DNA from: Candidatus Dormiibacterota bacterium
GTDB lineage: Bacteria > Acidobacteriota > Polarisedimenticolia > Gp22-AA2
Reading direction: 5' to 3'
Length of the DNA: 64,000 nucleotides
NCBI GenBank assembly: GCA_035635555.1
Contig: DASQAT010000046.1
Coordinates: 248,001 to 312,000 of the forward strand
Shown here: positions 37,315-45,778 of the stretch, one piece after another
Layout: every line of letters starts with the position of its first letter
Numbering within the stretch: the stretch's first letter is position 1
Translations under genes and position numbers: made by a program
Notes under the pieces: generated by a model
The model's input: the letters and a program-made list of their open reading frames with translations, nothing else
Databases searched by the model: none
Told to the model about the DNA's origin: nothing

Positions 37315-37829
37315 TGCTCCTGCGCTACAGCCTGGGAGAGGCGATCAGGGCGGTGCGCATCGAAACGCGAAACGGCGGGTTTCGGGCGAGCGTTGACGAT
37401 CGATCATTCGATGTCGCGCTGATCCGCTCGGACGACCCGTCGTTTCAGCTTCGCATCGACGGCCGCACGGTTGCGGCGATCGTCGTCAGGGACGGCGACC
37501 GCCTGATCGTCAAGATCGACGATGCCGACCCGGTGACCCTCGTGCGGTCCGCGAGACCGCGCGCGGGCGGACGCGTCGCCGGCGGCCTCGACGGACGTCT
37601 GACGGCCGTCATGGACGGTCAGGTGGCGGCTGTCCTGGTGAGACCGGGCGAACGCGTCGACGCCGGGGCGCCTCTCGTGGTTCTCGAGGCCATGAAGATG
37701 GAGATGAAGGTGGTCGCCCCATTCGCCGGCCGCGTGCGGGCGGTGTCGTGCGCGCCGGGGGACGTGGTCGAGCGCAGCCGCGTCCTGGTCGAGATCGATC
37801 CGGAGCCTGACGCCGGCGCAGGTTCCTAG
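37314..37829 (+). CDS. biotin carboxyl carrier protein with BT-like N-terminal domain
   Basis: 171 aa. Residues 1-80 resemble the BT linker domain of fused alpha subunits. Residues 90-165 are a biotinyl domain with the lysine to be biotinylated, Lys128, in E-A-M-K-M. The ATG overlaps the biotin carboxylase stop (TGATG), so translation is probably coupled. Together the two proteins total 680 aa, about the length of an unsplit MCC alpha subunit. Its last 4 bases overlap the convergent CitE-like gene. Confidence 0.93.
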   Translation: MLLRYSLGEAIRAVRIETRNGGFRASVDDRSFDVALIRSDDPSFQLRIDGRTVAAIVVRDGDRLIVKIDDADPVTLVRSARPRAGGRVAGGLDGRLTAVMDGQVAAVLVRPGERVDAGAPLVVLEAMKMEMKVVAPFAGRVRAVSCAPGDVVERSRVLVEIDPEPDAGAGS

Positions 37830-38788
37830 GATCGGCGACCGCGAGCCTCCGTGGCGGCGCCCGCCCTCGCCAGGACGGCCCGGGCCGCGCGCACCATCGG
37901 CATGTCGACCATCCGCCCTTCCAGGGCGAACACCCCCGTCCCCTTCTCCTGCTGTCGTTCGTGCTCGTCGATCAGGCGCCGGGCCTCTTCGACCTCCTGC
38001 GGGAGCGGCGTCAGCGTCTCCTGGATCGGCTCGACCTGTCCCGGATGGATGGCCATCTTGCCGGTGTATCCGAGGCTGAGCGCCTCGCGCGTTTCGGCAA
38101 CCAGCCCCTGGATATCCTTCAGATCGACAAAAGGGGTGTCGATCGCCTGAAGGCGTCGCGCGGCCGCGTGGATCGCCACGGCGGAGCGCGCGAACGCGAC
38201 CTCGCGTCCTTCGCGCGTCCGCACGGCCCCCATGTCGCCGCACAGGTCCTCCGCTCCGAACAGCAGGGCGTCCAGCCGCGGATCGCTCGCGGCGATCGAC
38301 GCGAGGTTGACGATCCCGAGCGCCGACTCGATGATGGCCAGGATGCGTATCCTCCCCGGCGGCAGCCGGGCCCGCCGTTCGACACCCAGAAGCAACCGGG
38401 CGAACGCCTTGATCTGAGCAGCCGAATCGACCTTGGGGAGGACATAGCCGTCCGGCGGCCGGCGGCCCCCCGCGGTCGCCCGCACGTCGTCCTCCTGTCC
38501 GGAGCCGGGGGGATTCACCCGCACCAGGCGCTCGGTCCGGCCGAAGTCCAGTTCCGTGAGCGCGCGCGCCGCCGCCGCGCGAGCCTCGGCCTTGCGCGAT
38601 CGCGCCACCCCGTCCTCGAGGTCGATGATCAGGCCGTCCGCCCCGAGGGTCGCCGCCTTTTCGAGCTTCCTCCGATCGGTGGCGGGACAGAACAGGAGGG
38701 CGCGGCGGCGGGGCCTGATCCCCACGACCGGGGCGGACCGCGGGATCCGCCCGGATCGCCGGGCGGCCCGGTGTCCCGGGCGCCTCAC
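37826..38788 (-). CDS. HpcH/HpaI aldolase-family (CitE/CLYBL-like) lyase
   Basis: 320 aa with a TIM-barrel fold typical of CitE and malyl/citramalyl-CoA lyases: L-L-F-C-P-A near residue 33, I-I-D-L-E-D-G-V, V-R-V-N, L-P-K-V-D, the metal-binding Glu in I-I-E-S-A-L-G and G-A-E-D-L-C-G-D, and G-K-M-A-I-H-P-G-Q. It likely cleaves an acyl-CoA such as citramalyl-CoA or malyl-CoA. GTG 38788 overlaps the MaoC stop; the first 25 basic residues are unusual and V24 (GTG) is an alternative start. Confidence 0.85.
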   Translation of the reverse strand: MRRPGHRAARRSGRIPRSAPVVGIRPRRRALLFCPATDRRKLEKAATLGADGLIIDLEDGVARSRKAEARAAAARALTELDFGRTERLVRVNPPGSGQEDDVRATAGGRRPPDGYVLPKVDSAAQIKAFARLLLGVERRARLPPGRIRILAIIESALGIVNLASIAASDPRLDALLFGAEDLCGDMGAVRTREGREVAFARSAVAIHAAARRLQAIDTPFVDLKDIQGLVAETREALSLGYTGKMAIHPGQVEPIQETLTPLPQEVEEARRLIDEHERQQEKGTGVFALEGRMVDMPMVRAARAVLARAGAATEARGRRS

Positions 38789-39240
38789 GGCGATGGTCGC
38801 CGCAGGAAGAGCACCGTGCGGTCCACCTCGATCACGACCTCGCCGCGCTGATTCAGGCCGCGGTGACGCAGACGGACGATGCCACGGTCCGGCTTCGATG
38901 CCGACGGTCGTGTCTCGAGGATCTCCGACTCGGCGTAAAGAGTGTCGCCGAGGAAGACGGGACGAGGGTGGACCACGCGGTCGTAGCTGAGGTTCGCGAC
39001 AATCGTCCCCTCCGTGAGATCGGAGACCGTCAGACCGACGACCAGTCCGAGGGTGAAGATCCCGTTGACGATCCTCTGGCCGAACTCGCTTTTCGCCGCG
39101 AAGTCCTGGTTGAGGTGCAGCGGCTGAGTGTTCATGGTCAGCGCGCAGAACAGCGTGTTGTCGGACTCGGTGATCGTCCGGCCGGTCGTGTGCCGGTGGA
39201 CCTGACCGGTGGCGAGATCGTCGAAATGCTTGCCGGGCAT
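38785..39240 (-). CDS. MaoC-family dehydratase (hot-dog fold)
   Basis: 151 aa from ATG 39240. MaoC signature: R-T-I-T-E-S-D (the catalytic Asp-His pair region), N-T-Q-P-L-H-L-N, G-x-x-I-V-N-G-I-F-T-L-G-L. The family hydrates enoyl-CoA esters such as mesaconyl-CoA. ATG 39240 is chosen because a TTGACG-17-TAGCCT promoter ends 10 nt before it; a TTG at 39279 would lie on the -35 box. It is translationally coupled to the CitE-like gene, giving a hydratase-lyase pair. Confidence 0.85.
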   Translation of the reverse strand: MPGKHFDDLATGQVHRHTTGRTITESDNTLFCALTMNTQPLHLNQDFAAKSEFGQRIVNGIFTLGLVVGLTVSDLTEGTIVANLSYDRVVHPRPVFLGDTLYAESEILETRPSASKPDRGIVRLRHRGLNQRGEVVIEVDRTVLFLRRPSP

Positions 39241-39250
39241 GATGCGGTTG

Positions 39251-39279
39251 AGGCTACCCGCAAGGCGAGGGTGCGTCAA
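39251..39279 (-). promoter_or_regulatory. promoter of the maoC-citE pair
   Basis: On the minus strand: TTGACG (39279-39274), 17-bp spacer, TAGCCT (39256-39251). The -10 box is 10 nt from ATG 39240. Confidence 0.55.
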
Positions 39280-39326
39280 GTGGCACGCGGCGTCCCCGCC
39301 GTGATTCAGGGTATAGACTTCGCGGG

Positions 39327-40070
39327 ATGATCCTCGAGCGATCCATGGATCCCGGATGGCTGTCGAACGCCTACCTCGTGGCGGACCGGGACGGGGGCAC
39401 CGCCGTCATCGTCGACAGCGGCGCGCCGCTTCGTCCCCTGTTCCAGGCGATCGAGCGTCACCGTCTGAAAGTGGCGGCGATCCTGACCACGCACCGCCAC
39501 CTGGATCACATCCAGGGGCACGCCGAGCTGGGACGCCGGACCGGGGCGCCGGTGTACGCGCTCGCTCCCGAGACTCCGCACGTCCCCTCCGCCCTGGCCC
39601 TCGAGCCGGAAGGGGAGAGCTCCTGGGGCGGCCTGACCGTTCGCGTCGTGCCGCTTCCGGGCCACACCGCGGGGCACGCCGGATATCTCCTCGAGGATGT
39701 CGGTCTGTTCACCGGAGACTGCCTGTTCGCCGGGTCGCTCGGGGGGACCGTCGGCGCCGGCGCCAGCGGCTTCGAGGATGCGCGCCGCGCGGTCCTGCGG
39801 ATTCTTTCCCTCCCGGACGGGACTCGCATCCATCCGGGACACGCCGGCCCGACCAGCGTCGGGTCGGAGCGCGCCGGGAACCCGTTCATCCGCGTGCTGA
39901 CGGGACGGGACGCGGAAGGGGAGGGTCGTTGCACGGCCCTCGGCCATCCCGCCCGCCTGGTCGTCCTGGCGCGCGACTACGACGGCGGAACCAAGGCCTG
40001 GGTCCGCTTCGACGACGGGCAGGACGCTCTGGTGCCCGGCAGCCGCGTGGTCCTCCCGGACGCTCCTTGA
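39327..40070 (+). CDS. metallo-beta-lactamase-fold hydrolase (glyoxalase II-like)
   Basis: 247 aa. The zinc-binding motif is T-H-R-H-L-D-H near residue 54, followed by P-G-H-T-A-G-H, the bridging Asp in F-T-G-D-C-L-F and H-P-G-H-A-G-P. This layout matches hydroxyacylglutathione hydrolases and related thioesterases. ATG 39327 is 9 nt after a TATAGA box with a poor -35. The tRNA-Pro(CGG) promoter begins at its stop codon. Substrate uncertain. Confidence 0.88.
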   Translation: MILERSMDPGWLSNAYLVADRDGGTAVIVDSGAPLRPLFQAIERHRLKVAAILTTHRHLDHIQGHAELGRRTGAPVYALAPETPHVPSALALEPEGESSWGGLTVRVVPLPGHTAGHAGYLLEDVGLFTGDCLFAGSLGGTVGAGASGFEDARRAVLRILSLPDGTRIHPGHAGPTSVGSERAGNPFIRVLTGRDAEGEGRCTALGHPARLVVLARDYDGGTKAWVRFDDGQDALVPGSRVVLPDAP

Positions 40071-40096
40071 CCGGCCTCCGGCCACTCGCATAGAAT
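40067..40096 (+). promoter_or_regulatory. promoter of tRNA-Pro(CGG)
   Basis: TTGACC (40067-40072), 18-bp spacer, TAGAAT (40091-40096). The -35 box contains the stop codon of the preceding gene. The -10 box is 22 bp from the tRNA 5' end. Confidence 0.7.
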
Positions 40097-40118
40097 CCGC
40101 TCTCCTTTGCTGAGCCGT

Positions 40119-40195
40119 CGGGGCGTAGCGCAGCCTGGTAGCGCACCTGGTTCGGGACCAGGGGGTCGGTGGTTCAAATCCACTCGCCCCGACCA
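40119..40195 (+). tRNA. tRNA-Pro (anticodon CGG)
   Basis: Complete 77-nt gene with encoded CCA. It is nearly identical to the tRNA-Pro at 31358 but the anticodon stem-loop reads CCTGG-TTCGGGA-CCAGG (anticodon CGG), with minor changes in the variable loop and T stem. It ends 13 nt before the acylphosphatase ATG. Confidence 0.96.
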
Positions 40196-40208
40196 TTCTC
40201 TTCTCACG

Positions 40209-40481
40209 ATGAAAGCCACCCGGTTCCTGGTCAGCGGTATCGTGCAGGGTGTCGGATACCGATTCTTCACCGCGCGCGCGGCCAGGAGCCTCGGGATCCA
40301 CGGTTACGTTCGCAATCTTCCCGACGGCCGGGTCGAAGTCGTGGCCGCGGGAACGGAGGACGCTCTCCGGGAGTTCCAGGAGGTCCTGCGGCGGGGGCCG
40401 GCGGGGGCGCTGGTGGACAACGCCGCCGCTTCGGAGTCGGCGCTGGACAACGAGATGGACGGGTTCGAGATCCGCCATTGA
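40209..40481 (+). CDS. acyP: acylphosphatase
   Basis: A 90-aa acylphosphatase hydrolysing carboxyl-phosphate bonds. The catalytic Arg is in G-V-G-Y-R-F-F near residue 18 and the catalytic Asn in V-R-N-L-P-D-G. Length and fold motifs are typical. It has no promoter of its own and no clear ribosome-binding site between the tRNA and ATG, so it probably shares the tRNA transcript. Confidence 0.93.
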   Translation: MKATRFLVSGIVQGVGYRFFTARAARSLGIHGYVRNLPDGRVEVVAAGTEDALREFQEVLRRGPAGALVDNAAASESALDNEMDGFEIRH

Positions 40482-40502
40482 CCGTGGCGTGAAGAGGGCG
40501 GC

Positions 40503-41015
40503 ATGGACCTCAGGACATACATCCGCGACGTGCCGGATTTTCCCAAGAAGGGAATCGTCTTCAAGGACATCACCCCTCTCCTGGGCGACAAGGATGCCCT
40601 GCACTACGCCCTCAACGCTCTCGCCGATCGGTTCAAGGATCGCGGCATCGACAAGGTCGTCGGCATCGAATCGCGCGGCTACATCTTCGCGCCCGCCATC
40701 GCGCTGGGTCTCGGGGCGGGATTCGTGCCCGTGCGGAAGCCGGGAAAGCTCCCGTGGCGGACGGTGGTGGAGGAATACGAGCTCGAGTACGGCAAGGATC
40801 GTCTCGAGATCCACGTCGATGCGATCCGCCCGGGGGAAAGGGTGCTGATCGTCGACGATCTCCTGGCGACTGGGGGCACCGCCTCGGCGGCGCACAGGCT
40901 CGTGAAGCGCCTGGAGGGCATCGTCCTCGGATCCGGTTTCCTCGTCGAGCTGGCCTTTCTCGAGGGACGCGCCCGTCTGCCGGGGATGGACGTCGTCAGC
41001 CTGATCCAGTACTGA
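40503..41015 (+). CDS. apt: adenine phosphoribosyltransferase
   Basis: Purine-salvage enzyme turning adenine and PRPP into AMP. 170 aa with F-P-K-K-G-I-V-F-K-D-I-T-P-L, I-E-S-R-G-Y-I-F-A, K-P-G-K-L-P and the PRPP loop V-L-I-V-D-D-L-L-A-T-G-G-T. These are standard for Apt. It lies 21 bp after acyP and one base of its stop is shared with the next gene. Confidence 0.96.
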   Translation: MDLRTYIRDVPDFPKKGIVFKDITPLLGDKDALHYALNALADRFKDRGIDKVVGIESRGYIFAPAIALGLGAGFVPVRKPGKLPWRTVVEEYELEYGKDRLEIHVDAIRPGERVLIVDDLLATGGTASAAHRLVKRLEGIVLGSGFLVELAFLEGRARLPGMDVVSLIQY

Positions 41016-42346
41016 TGCCTGCCTCCCGAGGCCTGCGGCGCCTGTCCCTTCTCGCCTGCATGCTCCTGTCCCTCGCACCGGTCCACGCCGCGGGTGTTTC
41101 GGCGCCGGCCGTCGATTCGTTCATCGACAAGGAGTACACCTCCCTCGACTCTCTGTACCGGGACCTTCATGTCCATCCCGAACTGTCCCTGCACGAGCAG
41201 GAGACGGCCGCGCGGATCGCCTCCGAGCTGAAGGCGGCCGGCTTCGAGGTGAGCACGGGGGTCGGAGGGAACGGAGTCGTCGCCGTGCTGCGGAACGGCA
41301 AGGGACCGACGGTGATGTGGCGCTCCGACCTCGACGCGCTGCCGGTCAAGGAGGAGACCGGTCTTCCCTACGCCAGCGCGGTCACGACGACCGACGATAC
41401 CGGCCGACAGGTCCCGGTCATGCACGCCTGCGGGCACGACATCCATATGACCACGCTCGTCGGACTGGCACGGGGGCTCAAGATGTTTCAGGCACGCTGG
41501 TCGGGGACGGCGATCCTGATCGGACAGCCGGCGGAAGAGAGGGTGATGGGTGCCCAGGCGATGATCAAGGATGGCCTGTTCACCCGTTTCCCGCGTCCGG
41601 ACGTCATCCTGGCCCTGCACGTGAAAGCGGACCTGGCGGTGGGGGTCATCGGCTACCGCGCCGGGCCGGCGTTCGCCAACGTCGACAGCGTGGACATCCG
41701 GGTCTACGGTCTCGGGGGGCACGGTGCGTCGCCGCACAAGACCGTCGATCCGATCGTGATCGCGGCCCGCATCGTCATGGCCCTGCAGACGATCGTGGCG
41801 CGGGAGATCGACCCGATCGAGGCGGCAGTCGTGACGGTCGGATCGATCCATGGGGGGACGAAACACAACATCATTCCCGACACGGTCGATCTGCAGCTGA
41901 CCGTCCGCTCCTACACCGAGGAGACGCGGAGAAGGCTCCTGGACGGGATTCGCCGCAACGTCCTGGCGGAGGCGCAGGGGGCGGGGGCGCCGAAGCCGCC
42001 CGACATCGCGATCGGCGAGAGCACCCCGGCGACGGTCAACGATCCCGATCTGGTCCGGCGCACCGTGGCGGAGCTGAAGAAGGCCTTCGGCGACGACCGG
42101 GTCGTCGAGGTCCCGCCGGTCATGGGATCGGAGGACTTCACCTATTACGGCCGCGAGCGGATCCCGATCTTCATGTTCAACCTCGGGACGATCCCGCGCG
42201 AACGCATCGACGAGAGTACCCGCCCCGACGGCAAGCCGCTGCCGTCTCTGCACTCATCGCAGTACGCTCCGGAACGGGAAGGCTCCATCCGCTCCGGCGT
42301 GCGAGCGGCGCTCGTGGCCGTCCTCGGGCTGCTGCAGGCGCGCTGA
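41015..42346 (+). CDS. exported M20-family amidohydrolase/peptidase
   Basis: 443 aa with a signal peptide (L-S-L-L-A-C-M-L-L-S-L-A-P-V-H-A). M20D (IAA-amino acid hydrolase/hippuricase-like) marks: D-L-H-V-H-P-E-L-S, R-S-D-L-D-A-L-P, the metal ligands in A-C-G-H-D-I-H, P-A-E-E, and G-S-E-D-F-T-Y-Y near the C-terminus. It should hydrolyse N-acyl amino acids or peptides in the periplasm. ATG overlaps the apt stop by one base. Confidence 0.92.
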   Translation: MPASRGLRRLSLLACMLLSLAPVHAAGVSAPAVDSFIDKEYTSLDSLYRDLHVHPELSLHEQETAARIASELKAAGFEVSTGVGGNGVVAVLRNGKGPTVMWRSDLDALPVKEETGLPYASAVTTTDDTGRQVPVMHACGHDIHMTTLVGLARGLKMFQARWSGTAILIGQPAEERVMGAQAMIKDGLFTRFPRPDVILALHVKADLAVGVIGYRAGPAFANVDSVDIRVYGLGGHGASPHKTVDPIVIAARIVMALQTIVAREIDPIEAAVVTVGSIHGGTKHNIIPDTVDLQLTVRSYTEETRRRLLDGIRRNVLAEAQGAGAPKPPDIAIGESTPATVNDPDLVRRTVAELKKAFGDDRVVEVPPVMGSEDFTYYGRERIPIFMFNLGTIPRERIDESTRPDGKPLPSLHSSQYAPEREGSIRSGVRAALVAVLGLLQAR

Positions 42347-42366
42347 ATCCCGGGAACGGACGCGTG

Positions 42367-44136
42367 TCAGGGAGGCGGTCCGGCCGTGCCGGGCGCTTCT
42401 CGTGCCGCCAGAACGTCCGCCCCGCCCGGGTTCCGCCTCGTGTCGGCCGCCGCCTCCATGCGGCTGTTCGTGAAAACACGAACGGCGGCCACCTCGCCCA
42501 GTCCGTCCGACGGGCGCACGTTGTGACCCCGGCGGATCAGCCCGGACATCTCGTCCGGCGACAGCGCGTCCTTTTCCGCGACGATCTCGTCGGGAAGCCA
42601 CTGGTGGTGGATGCGCGGCCGATCGAGCGCCATCTGGAGAGAATCCCCGTCGACGATCAGGTTCAGCAGGACCTGCGTGATCACCGTCGGGATGCGCGAG
42701 CCGCCGCGCGAGCCGAGCGCGATCGTCTCGCCACCGCGCCAGGCGACCACCGGGCTCATCGAGGAGAGCATGCGCGCGCCGGGACGGACCGCGTTGGCAT
42801 CCCCCTGGACGAGACCGTACAGGTTCGGACGCCCCGGCGCGGTCACGAAATCGTCCATCTCGTCGTTCAGAAAGAATCCCGCCCCGGGCACGTACAGACC
42901 GCAGCCGAACCACTCGTTGAGCGTCGTAGTCAACGACACGACCATCCCCGAGCCGTCGGCCACGGAGAGGTGCGTCGTCGCCGCCGGCCTCATGCCGCCG
43001 TCGGCGGCGGACACCGGCTGTCCCGGCCACGGACGGATGTCCCGGGACGGAGTCGCCTTGGACGGGTCGATGTCGGCCGCGCGCCGGGCGATCCAGCCGT
43101 CCGAGAGCAGCTGCGCCTCCCCCGCGCGCGCGTTCTCCGGATCGCCGAGGACGAAGCGATCGGCGTAGGCCCGCCTCCAGGTCTCGGCCAGGAGATGATC
43201 GCGCTCGGCGCTCCCCCGGGGGCGCTGCGGGTAGCGCAGCGTCTCGAGGATCGCCAGGCTCTGCGCCAGGATGATCCCGCCGGAGGACGGGAGGGGCATC
43301 GAGGCGAGCTCCCATCCGAAGGCCTTGAACCGCAGAGGCTCCCGCCACACGGGGCGATACGACGCGAGGTCGGCGGCGGTCAGGACGCCACCGTGTGCGC
43401 GGGACGCCGACTCCACCGCGGCGGCCACGTCGCCGGACGTCAGCGCGTCCGGCCCGCGCTCCAGGTAGAGACGCAGCGTCGCCGCGAGCTCCGGGAGACG
43501 GAGCAGGCTGCCGGCGGCGGGCGGCTTCCCGTCCTGAAGCCAGACCCTCGCCGTCTCGGGAAAGCGCGCCAGGGTCTCCTTGTACCACTCGATCGCCTCC
43601 TGCAGCCGGGGTGTGACGGTGAACCCGTCGCGCGCGAGCGCGAGCGCCGGTGACACGACGGCGTGCCACGGGAGGCGGCCGTAGCGCCGGTGCAGCTCGA
43701 ACAGACCGTCGGGGGACCCGGGGACGCCGGCGGCGAGAGGACCCACGACCGACGCCTCATCGATGGGCGAGCCGTTCCGGTCCAGAAACATCGTCTCGGT
43801 GGCGGCCCGGGGCGCCGTCTCCCGGAAATCGAGAGCCGCCACGCTGTCACCGGTCTTGACGACCGCGAATCCGCCGCCGCCGAGGTTCCCCGCCTGCGGG
43901 TGCACGACCGCGAGAGCGAGGGCCACGCCGACGGCGGCGTCGGCCGCGTTGCCGCCGGCACGAAGAATCTCGATTCCGACCCGGGTTGCCGCAGGCTCCC
44001 CCGAAGCGACGGCGCCGGCGGCGAAGACCGGCGGGGCGCCGGCCGAAGGCGGGGCGGGCGCCTGGGGCAGGCAGCCCAGCGCCAGGGAAACGGTCAGACA
44101 CGCCGCAGAGATCCCCCTCGCCGCGCTTCGTTTCAC
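42367..44136 (-). CDS. ggt: gamma-glutamyltransferase, probable lipoprotein
   Basis: 589-aa Ntn-hydrolase proenzyme that transfers gamma-glutamyl groups from glutathione. Autoprocessing and catalysis use Thr387 in A-T-T-H-L-S-V. Also seen: G-G-N-A-A-D-A-A-V near the start, N-L-G-G-G-G-F, R-E-T-A-P, and the substrate loop M-L-S-S-M-S-P. The N-terminus ends in S-L-A-L-G-C, a lipobox, so a lipid anchor is likely. GTG 44136 follows AGGAGGA; a start 15 codons upstream is in frame but less supported. Confidence 0.92.
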   Translation of the reverse strand: MKRSAARGISAACLTVSLALGCLPQAPAPPSAGAPPVFAAGAVASGEPAATRVGIEILRAGGNAADAAVGVALALAVVHPQAGNLGGGGFAVVKTGDSVAALDFRETAPRAATETMFLDRNGSPIDEASVVGPLAAGVPGSPDGLFELHRRYGRLPWHAVVSPALALARDGFTVTPRLQEAIEWYKETLARFPETARVWLQDGKPPAAGSLLRLPELAATLRLYLERGPDALTSGDVAAAVESASRAHGGVLTAADLASYRPVWREPLRFKAFGWELASMPLPSSGGIILAQSLAILETLRYPQRPRGSAERDHLLAETWRRAYADRFVLGDPENARAGEAQLLSDGWIARRAADIDPSKATPSRDIRPWPGQPVSAADGGMRPAATTHLSVADGSGMVVSLTTTLNEWFGCGLYVPGAGFFLNDEMDDFVTAPGRPNLYGLVQGDANAVRPGARMLSSMSPVVAWRGGETIALGSRGGSRIPTVITQVLLNLIVDGDSLQMALDRPRIHHQWLPDEIVAEKDALSPDEMSGLIRRGHNVRPSDGLGEVAAVRVFTNSRMEAAADTRRNPGGADVLAAREAPGTAGPPP

Positions 44137-44224
44137 CCGTCCTCCTGTCCCGTCGGTCGCGGGCGGGGAAGTGTCGCACACCCGGCCGCGCGCGCGAAAG
44201 GGCTCCGTGGATCCGCGACGCTCC

Positions 44225-44254
44225 TTGACGGGCTTCCACGCCGCCGGGTAGAGT
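44225..44254 (+). promoter_or_regulatory. promoter of tRNA-Arg
   Basis: TTGACG (44225-44230), 18-bp spacer, TAGAGT (44249-44254), ending 14 bp before the tRNA. Confidence 0.65.
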
Positions 44255-44268
44255 GAGGGTCTTCGGAG

Positions 44269-44345
44269 GGGCCTGTAGCTCAGGTGGATAGAGCACCGGA
44301 TTCCTAATCCGGGTGCCGCGTGTTCAAGTCACGCCAGGCCCACCA
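44269..44345 (+). tRNA. tRNA-Arg (anticodon CCT)
   Basis: Complete 77-nt gene with encoded CCA. Acceptor GGGCCTG/CAGGCCC; anticodon stem CCGGA/TCCGG around loop TTCCTAA, anticodon CCT. A small CCCTC-GGA-GAGGG hairpin (44347-44359) follows directly, then the TPR gene. Confidence 0.96.
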
Positions 44346-44371
44346 TCCCTCGGAGAGGGAAGGAACGGACG

Positions 44372-45097
44372 ATGAAGAAGACGGAACGACACCAGATCAA
44401 GCGCGACGAACTGGTCACGGCCATCGAGAGGGGCACGTTCTACGTCGAGAACCACGCCCGGCGGCTGGCGATCGCGACCGTGGCCCTGGTCATCCTGGCG
44501 GCCGGTCTCTTCGGAGGCTGGGTCTGGTGGTCGGGCCGGGAAGACAAGGCCTCGTTCGTGCTCGGAGAGATCATCCAGACGTACCGGGCCCCCGTGTCGG
44601 TCTCGCTCGATGCGCTCCAGCAGTCCACGCCCGGCGCAAGGACCTTTTCGTCGGTCGAGGCGAAAGACCTGGAGGTGGTGAAGCTGGCCGACGAGATCCT
44701 CGGGCGCTATGGATCGTCGCACGCGGCTCCGAAGGCGCTGTATTACAAGGGGCTGGCGCTGGCCGAGATGAAAAAGACGGAGGACGCGGGCAAGGCGCTG
44801 CAGGAGCTGCTGTCGAGATACGCAGGTGATTTTCTCGCGCCCCTGGCGCGTTTCGAGCTGGCGCGCCTGAAGGAGGCCCACGGAAATCCCTCGGAGGCGC
44901 TGATCCAGTACCAAGCCCTGGCCGAGGACGCGCAGAGTTTCTTCCCGAGGGAGGAGGGCCTCATGGGTGTGGGGCGCTGCCAGGAGGCGCTCGGTCGCCG
45001 GGGGGATGCGCTCAAGACCTACCAGAAGATCGTCAGCGACTTTCCCAATTCCGATTACCAGTTCGAGGCGAAGAAGAAGGTCGAAGAGCTCTCGTAG
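44372..45097 (+). CDS. single-pass membrane TPR protein (YfgM/BamD-like architecture)
   Basis: 241 aa. A basic N-terminus and one transmembrane segment (A-I-A-T-V-A-L-V-I-L-A-A-G-L-F-G-G, about 34-50) place the TPR part in the periplasm. TPR helices occupy about 105-240 (A-L-Y-Y-K-G-L-A-L-A-E-M, A-L-I-Q-Y-Q-A-L-A, A-L-K-T-Y-Q-K-I-V-S-D-F-P). The topology resembles YfgM, a chaperone-linked periplasmic TPR protein. It starts 26 bp after tRNA-Arg. Confidence 0.85.
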   Translation: MKKTERHQIKRDELVTAIERGTFYVENHARRLAIATVALVILAAGLFGGWVWWSGREDKASFVLGEIIQTYRAPVSVSLDALQQSTPGARTFSSVEAKDLEVVKLADEILGRYGSSHAAPKALYYKGLALAEMKKTEDAGKALQELLSRYAGDFLAPLARFELARLKEAHGNPSEALIQYQALAEDAQSFFPREEGLMGVGRCQEALGRRGDALKTYQKIVSDFPNSDYQFEAKKKVEELS

Positions 45098-45102
45098 GAC
45101 GC

Positions 45103-45252
45103 ATGCGTCGATTCGTGAACATCGCCAAGAGCGGCCGGATGGCCGCGACGCGCCGCGTGCCGCCCCCGGCCCCGAAACCCCTGCGGAAGGAGGCGCACCG
45201 TCCGCGGCGCGGCACGACTCCTTCGGCCGCGGCCGCGAGGCGCCGCGGCTGA
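45103..45252 (+). CDS. doubtful small basic ORF
   Basis: 49 codons starting 5 bp after the TPR gene stop. The product would be extremely rich in Arg, Pro and Ala, and no family is recognised. There is no ribosome-binding site beyond the end of the previous gene. It may be a chance frame in GC-rich DNA between convergent genes. Confidence 0.2.
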   Translation: MRRFVNIAKSGRMAATRRVPPPAPKPLRKEAHRPRRGTTPSAAAARRRG

Positions 45253-45289
45253 CGCCTCATGGAGTCGCGAGCGACTCCCGGGCACGTGC

Positions 45290-45715
45290 TCAGAACGGAA
45301 TGTCGTCCTCGGGTGGCGGTCCGGCCTCGTCGCCCGCGGGCTCGGGGGTGGAGGCGGCCGCGCTCATCTTGGCCTCGCCCGGCTCGGGCCGGCCCAGCAT
45401 GAGAACGCGCAGGGCCTTGATTTCGGTCGTCTGGCGCTTGTTCCCCTCGCGATCGTCCCACTGGCGGGTCTGGATCGATCCCTCGATGTAGACCTGCTTT
45501 CCCTTCGTCAGGTGCTCGCGCACGATCTCCGCCTGCTTGCCCCAGACGACGATGCGGTGCCACTCGGTACGCTCCTGGCGCTCGCCCCCCTTGTCGGTCC
45601 AGACTTCGTTGGTGGCGAGAGTGAAGTTTGCCACGGCCGAGCCGTTCTGCGTGTAGCGCACCTCCGGGTCCCGTCCGAGATTACCGATCAGAATGACTTT
45701 GTTGAGACTTGCCAT
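45290..45715 (-). CDS. ssb: single-stranded DNA-binding protein
   Basis: 141 aa with an OB fold: [32 protein letters not shown] flexible Pro/Ala-rich tail ends in the acidic D-D-I-P-F tip that recruits SSB partners. It is transcribed divergently from murJ. Confidence 0.96.
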   Translation of the reverse strand: MASLNKVILIGNLGRDPEVRYTQNGSAVANFTLATNEVWTDKGGERQERTEWHRIVVWGKQAEIVREHLTKGKQVYIEGSIQTRQWDDREGNKRQTTEIKALRVLMLGRPEPGEAKMSAAASTPEPAGDEAGPPPEDDIPF

Positions 45716-45778
45716 GGCCGTCCCCTGTGTCCGAAAGGCTCCCGTGCACTAGCCTACCACACCCCTCGGGCGGAAAGG

